A stretch of DNA of 64,000 nucleotides, from NCBI GenBank assembly GCA_037954325.1, contig JBBMNZ010000014.1:11692956-11756955 (forward strand), read 5' to 3'. This DNA comes from Fistularia commersonii (taxonomy: Eukaryota > Chordata > Actinopteri > Syngnathiformes > Fistulariidae). Made by a program: the position numbers and the translations under genes. Below are positions 60,101 to 64,000 of this stretch, in pieces. Every line of letters begins with the position of its first letter. The stretch's first letter is position 1. Under the pieces are notes generated by a model. That model saw nothing but the letters and a program-made list of their open reading frames with translations. It did no database searches and was not told the origin of the DNA.

Positions 60101-60382
60101 CAATATTTAAAAATCATTATCAACCCTACCTTTTAGATTCAGATCCCCTTTCCTATGGAAGAATCTGTCTCAAGAATCACCATGATCTATGTATGATCTG
60201 TTTTTTTTTTACTCCCTTAAACACATATGACCATTATTATCTCTAATTTAGGTGTATTTGTAAATGAGACACATGCCATCTTTTCCAGTTTTTCATCTTA
60301 TCCTGTAGTTTAGCCTGGGTTGGTCTTAAATATATAAATCTTCCAATTTAAAGATAGTTGTTCATTTGAAGTTAAAAGTAAA
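55451..60382. other. AT-rich gene-poor interval
   Basis: No coding gene, RNA gene or clear transposon was recognised. The longest open frame (57457-57864, +, 135 codons) shows no family resemblance. TA/TG microsatellites lie at 56161-56176, 57041-57134 and 57218-57266. Much of 57450-60300 is complex, non-repetitive sequence with TAAT-type homeodomain motifs and could contain conserved regulatory DNA upstream of mapk13; that is speculation without alignment. Confidence 0.35.
57041..57134. repeat. Compound (TATATTGTA)n-(TG)n-(TA)n tract
   Basis: Several TATATTGTA/TGTACATAT units, then GTGTGTGTGTGTGTG, then TATATATATA. Confidence 0.85.
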
Positions 60383-60781
60383 TGTTGGGATCCAGGGCTA
60401 GGGGTCTATGTCCATTTCCCTTCACCTCTGCTCTTCACCAGAGAGCCTGATTTGGATGTTAGCTGGGGGCAGTGCACACCTGCAGCACGTCAGCCCTTGT
60501 CAGGCGGAGGATAAGAGGAGCCTGCTACCAGCCCTTCAGTACCAGATTCTTGGTTGTACCTTGCTAGATCCTTGTCCCTGAAGTCAACGTCTTGCGTTTC
60601 CTAGTCCTGAGACTCGAAGCTTCTCCTCGCTAGTTCCTGAGACCCCCGTGACGTGACCCCAGAAACTACCTGGACCCAGCACAGCCCTCCATTCATCTCC
60701 CTTGTCAAATAAACCCAGTAAGACACCTTACCCCTGGAGTGTCCTTGCTCTGGGTTAGTAACACCCTATGAAATCATGACA
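60383..60781 (+). repeat. 5' LTR of the gypsy element
   Basis: 399 bp with TG...CA termini and an AATAAA at 60708-60713. The shared 3' half matches the remnant at 62645-62817. Confidence 0.8.
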
Positions 60782-62644
60782 GAGCAATCTGGCCATTCTG
60801 ACCCAGCGAACGCTCCTGGGAGAGCTCTATCTGAACAGAGTTCTCTTGTCTACTCTTATGATGTTGTTCTTAGGCTTCTCAGTCAACAAGATAGCACTAA
60901 CAAGACCAAGCCCTTACAGTTGATAATTTCTGGAAACGACTGAACTGAACCACTGATCCGTCTATATCTTCCCCATGTCCCACTCACCCATTGTCCTTGG
61001 CTTCAACTGGCTCTAACACCTCAGTCCGCACATTAACTGGTCCAAGCTCAGAATCGAATCCTGGTCTTCTAACTGCCTGTCTCGCTGCCTAAAGAGTGCC
61101 GTCCCCCCAAGTCTGCCGCCCGCTAACCCTGAAGAAGCTGACCTGGTTGACTTGTCCCTTATCCCCGACGAAGTTCAGTCAAGTCTTTAGTAAACATGAG
61201 GCTCTCTCTCTTCTTCCTCACTGCCCCTACAACTGCACAATAAATCTTCTCCCAGGGACACCGCTACCTTCTAGTCTGCTTTTGTCTGGAGGGGAAGCCA
61301 TGGAGAAATACATCCACTCATCACTCACTGAAAGTATTATCCATCCACTCATCTCCCCTGGGGGCAGACTTTTTCTTCAGTAAGGACATCTAAGTCCGGC
61401 CTTGTGTTGATTTACAAAGGACTGAACTCACTGTCAAGAATATTCCTTACCTTGCCTTTCATCAGCCTTCATACCTGGGTCCTGGGAACCTTGGAGAGCA
61501 GTCCTGGATTGGCCAGTCCAGCAAAGAGCTCCAGAGGTTCCTAGGATTTGCAATCATCTACCGCAGTTTCATGACGAATTACAGTTAGGCTGCTTCCCCA
61601 CTGACTGCTCTCACCTCCACCAAGACCACCTTCTCATAAGTCTGCCTACTAAAGAGATGAGTGGGTGTGTTAGTGGCTTCATCTCCTGGAGCCAACTCAT
61701 CCTACCTGAATAGTAGGTTCTCCCAAGCACCCATCCGAATCCAGCCCGACCCCCACAATCAATTTCGTCTTCAGGTCGACGCCTCCAAAATGGGGGGTCA
61801 GTGCGGTTCTTTCAGAATGGGCGGACTCTGATGAGATAACTTCACCCTTGGGCCTTTCTTCTGCAGGTTGTCCCCCGCCAAAAGAAATCACGATGCGGGG
61901 AATCAGGAACTCCTAGCCATCAAACTTGCTTTGGAGGAGTGGTGGCATTGGTTGAATGGCGCTGAACATCCTGTGCTTGTCTGGGCAGATCATAAGAACC
62001 TAGCTTACCTACAGTCAGCCAAATGTCTCAATTTGCGTCAATCCTGTTGGTCTCTTCTAAGTCAACCTCTCCATCTTGCATTGTTCAGGTGCACAAAACA
62101 CGAAGCCAGATGCTCTTTCCCATCAGTTCACTTTGGATGACACCACTAAGACCCCAGCTCCCCTCCTACCACTTAACTGCACCGTTGGGACTCTTTTGTG
62201 CAACATTGAGGATATCTTCCACAAGGCAGAGGGTACGTTCCCTCCTGTTTCATTCACTGAGCCCACTCCTCCAAATTCTCCACCAATCCTGGTGTCAGCA
62301 GAACCGTTGCCCTCAAACCGCCGTTTCTGGTGGCCGTCCATTTCGCAGTCTTGTACAAGGATGTAGGAGACCACATCTTCGCTTGTCCTGTTTGTGCACA
62401 CAAGAAATCTTCCCATCGACCACCTGCTGGACTCCTTCAACCCTTACCAATCCCAAAGAGACCCTGGTCGAATATTGCGATCGATTTCGTCGCTAGACCC
62501 CCCCCCCCGAAAGGTATGACCACCATTTTCACAATAATCGACCTTTTTATTTTTTTTAAAGCATGTCACCTCGCTCCCCTCAGCTTTTCAAGCAACTCGA
62601 CTACTGGTGAAACATGTCGTCTGTCGCCATGACATCTCCCAGGA

Positions 62645-62817
62645 GAGTCCTGAGACTCAATGCCTCTCCTCGCAAGTTCCTGAGTCCTCTGTTGTGAGCC
62701 CAGAGACAACCCACACCCAGCACAGCCTTCCATTTTTCTCTTGTCAAACCCGCTAAGACTCCTTACCTCCTGAGTGTCCTTGCGTTTGGGTCAGGAACAC
62801 TCTTTGAAATCATGACA
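62645..62817 (+). repeat. Truncated 3' LTR of the gypsy element
   Basis: Matches the 3' half of the upstream LTR (GTCCTGAGACTC, CCACACCCAGCACAGCC, AATCATGACA) but has lost its 5' half. The copy of AATAAA is deleted (TCAAACCC versus TCAAATAAACCC). Confidence 0.8.
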
Positions 62818-64000
62818 GTAAGAGGAAGAAGGAGCTGGAGATGGAGTTAAATAATGTATAGTGTGGATGCCTCTTATCACATCTAAAACTTTGCATATTT
62901 GCTGTCTAGAATTTCTTAAGATGGTGCTAATAAATGCAATAGAATGCATAACAATGCAGTAATTATACAATAAATTAGGTGTGTCCACAACCTAGAACTT
63001 AATCACTGTCTCATAGGAAGCCCGTGACGGGCATGATGTTTTTGCTGTAGGCTAATTTTTGCAAATGATTGTTGTAGCCAATATATTGGCCCCACAAGAG
63101 TGCATTTTGCAATTTTTTTAAAGACCTGAAAGCTGTGTCCAAATTGTTTTCTCAAGTTTTATTTTCACCAGTGGGACTGCCAGAAAAGCAAATTAGATTT
63201 TTTTTCTTGTGTTTATCAATGCTTTGTCCACAAAGCATTGATATCCCATATTACTCAGTCTAAAAGTTTCGTGAGCCTTGTGATGTCTCTGATCATTTTA
63301 TGTAAATGGTACATACCCTTGTGATTTATCCTCACTGTCATGTCGTCTTAGAAATGTAAATGAATGTTTACTGATTGGCTGTTAGCCTTGGCTATGTGGT
63401 GCTGTATTCCACAAACCATCTTGTTGATTGCAGTGGGTATCAATCACTTAAACTTTCCTCGGTACAAGCCCAAGAATAACTGCATTTGGAATTTCCAATG
63501 ACACTTGTGGTTGTCAGTACAAACTTTAAAATGAACGAACTGGTCATTTTTTTTTTTTTTTTTAACATCATGACCATCCTCCATCTCTTTTTCCCTGCAA
63601 CCCATCTGCCTGGATATTCCGGCAGAGGCCCAATCCAGTAGCTAGCAGTTTGCCTTCACTTTGCTACTTTCCAGCCTATAGGCCACCTTCCCATGGTCTC
63701 TAGCTCCATCTCTGTCTGAACCACAGACTCTCTTTGTAGCTGTTAAAGTCTGGCCCCTGGGCCACCTGTCCAATGTCTCCAACCTTGCCAGTTTTTTAAG
63801 CCCTCAGGCCATCTGCTTTGCTGTTTGAAAGCCTCCAGTCTGCTCAAGCTTCCTGCACTGCCCTTGTCTAGATCATGGACCCTGCACCTGAGGTTTCCAT
63901 CTATCTTTATTCTAGCCCCAGGGCTCCTTTTTCTCTCTGGCCTGCTTTCTCCTGCATAGCTTCTGCCCTGCTCACCTCAGTGACCCCATCAGTTTTGATG
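62818..64000. other. Right-edge flank, no gene recognised
   Basis: Contains a perfect 14-bp-arm palindrome at 63214-63243, a poly-T run at 63547-63563, and a C/T-rich block at 63570-64000 with loosely repeating GGCCACCT/GGCCATCTG phrases every 60-90 bases. The block may be a degraded repeat. No exon was identified. Confidence 0.35.

Larger units (their letters stand above)
60383..62817 (+). mobile_element. Internally deleted Ty3/gypsy LTR retrotransposon
   Basis: 5' LTR 60383-60781 (starts TGTTGGGATCC, ends AATCATGACA). 3' LTR remnant about 62645-62817, lacking its first 220 bases or so. Flanks GTAAA (60378-60382) and GTAAG (62818-62822) are a 5-bp target duplication with one change. Interior frames include EVFSK-like/REAMEKYI-like sequence at the start of reverse transcriptase (61096-61383), FLGFAIIYRSFMTNYS (about 61538-61590), RNase H LAIKLALEEWWHWL and ADHKNL (61915-62010), and integrase RPWSNIAIDFVA (62455-62495). 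They are separated by frameshifts and stops. The reverse transcriptase core with its YxDD-type site is deleted, so the copy cannot move itself. The interior is about 1.9 kb versus over 4 kb for intact relatives. Confidence 0.88.

Noticed and set aside
62330..62632. Independent host gene encoding an integrase-like domain
   Set aside because: It sits between LTR remnants in the correct gypsy order and is broken by frameshifts, so it belongs to the retrotransposon fossil.

Overview
The window looks like a compact percomorph-type teleost genome. It has short spliced vertebrate genes with fish-like introns, many CA/TG microsatellites, hAT, Penelope-like, LINE, SINE and Ty3/gypsy fossils, and the recurrent fish repeat that opens with ATCCATCC. 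No bacterial, organellar or CRISPR signal was seen. Gene models below were assembled by eye from splice sites, reading phase and protein family resemblance. No alignment was run, and comparisons with human proteins rest on recalled family sequences.

Layout, left to right. (1) 1-9100: slc66a1 (PQLC2), a lysosomal cationic amino acid exporter on the + strand, coding 2232-5812. A CLEAR/M-box-like site and a CCAAT box lie just upstream of its presumed first exon. (2) 9100-15300: gene-poor DNA with microsatellites and two decayed copies of a fish interspersed repeat. (3) 15346-25970: a complete nine-exon farnesoid-X-type nuclear receptor (nr1h5-like, 457 aa) on the + strand. Its ligand-binding domain ends before the AF-2 helix and has lost the key bile-acid contacts. 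Its first intron holds three hAT-type elements. (4) 27471-37932 (minus): brpf3, 12 coding exons, about 1,254 aa, all phases consistent; it is convergent with the receptor gene. (5) 41521-55013 (minus): mapk13 (p38 delta), 12 exons, 363 aa, with all kinase motifs intact. Its introns carry a nested LINE/SINE/older-repeat stack and a Penelope-like inverted repeat. One intron also holds three antisense exon-like blocks that I could not identify. (6) 55100-60380: AT-rich DNA without recognisable genes. (7) 60383-62817: an internally deleted Ty3/gypsy LTR retrotransposon. (8) 62818-64000: no gene seen.

The neighbouring pair brpf3-mapk13 in the same orientation matches the vertebrate MAPK14-MAPK13-BRPF3 linkage, which supports both names. 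Functionally the genes are unrelated: lysosomal transport, nuclear receptor transcription, MOZ/MORF-HBO1 chromatin scaffolding and stress kinase signalling. The most notable observations are the AF-2-less FXR-like receptor, the antisense exon-like series inside mapk13, a perfect hairpin across an slc66a1 splice acceptor, a GC-AG intron in mapk13, and several transposons with readable target-site duplications.
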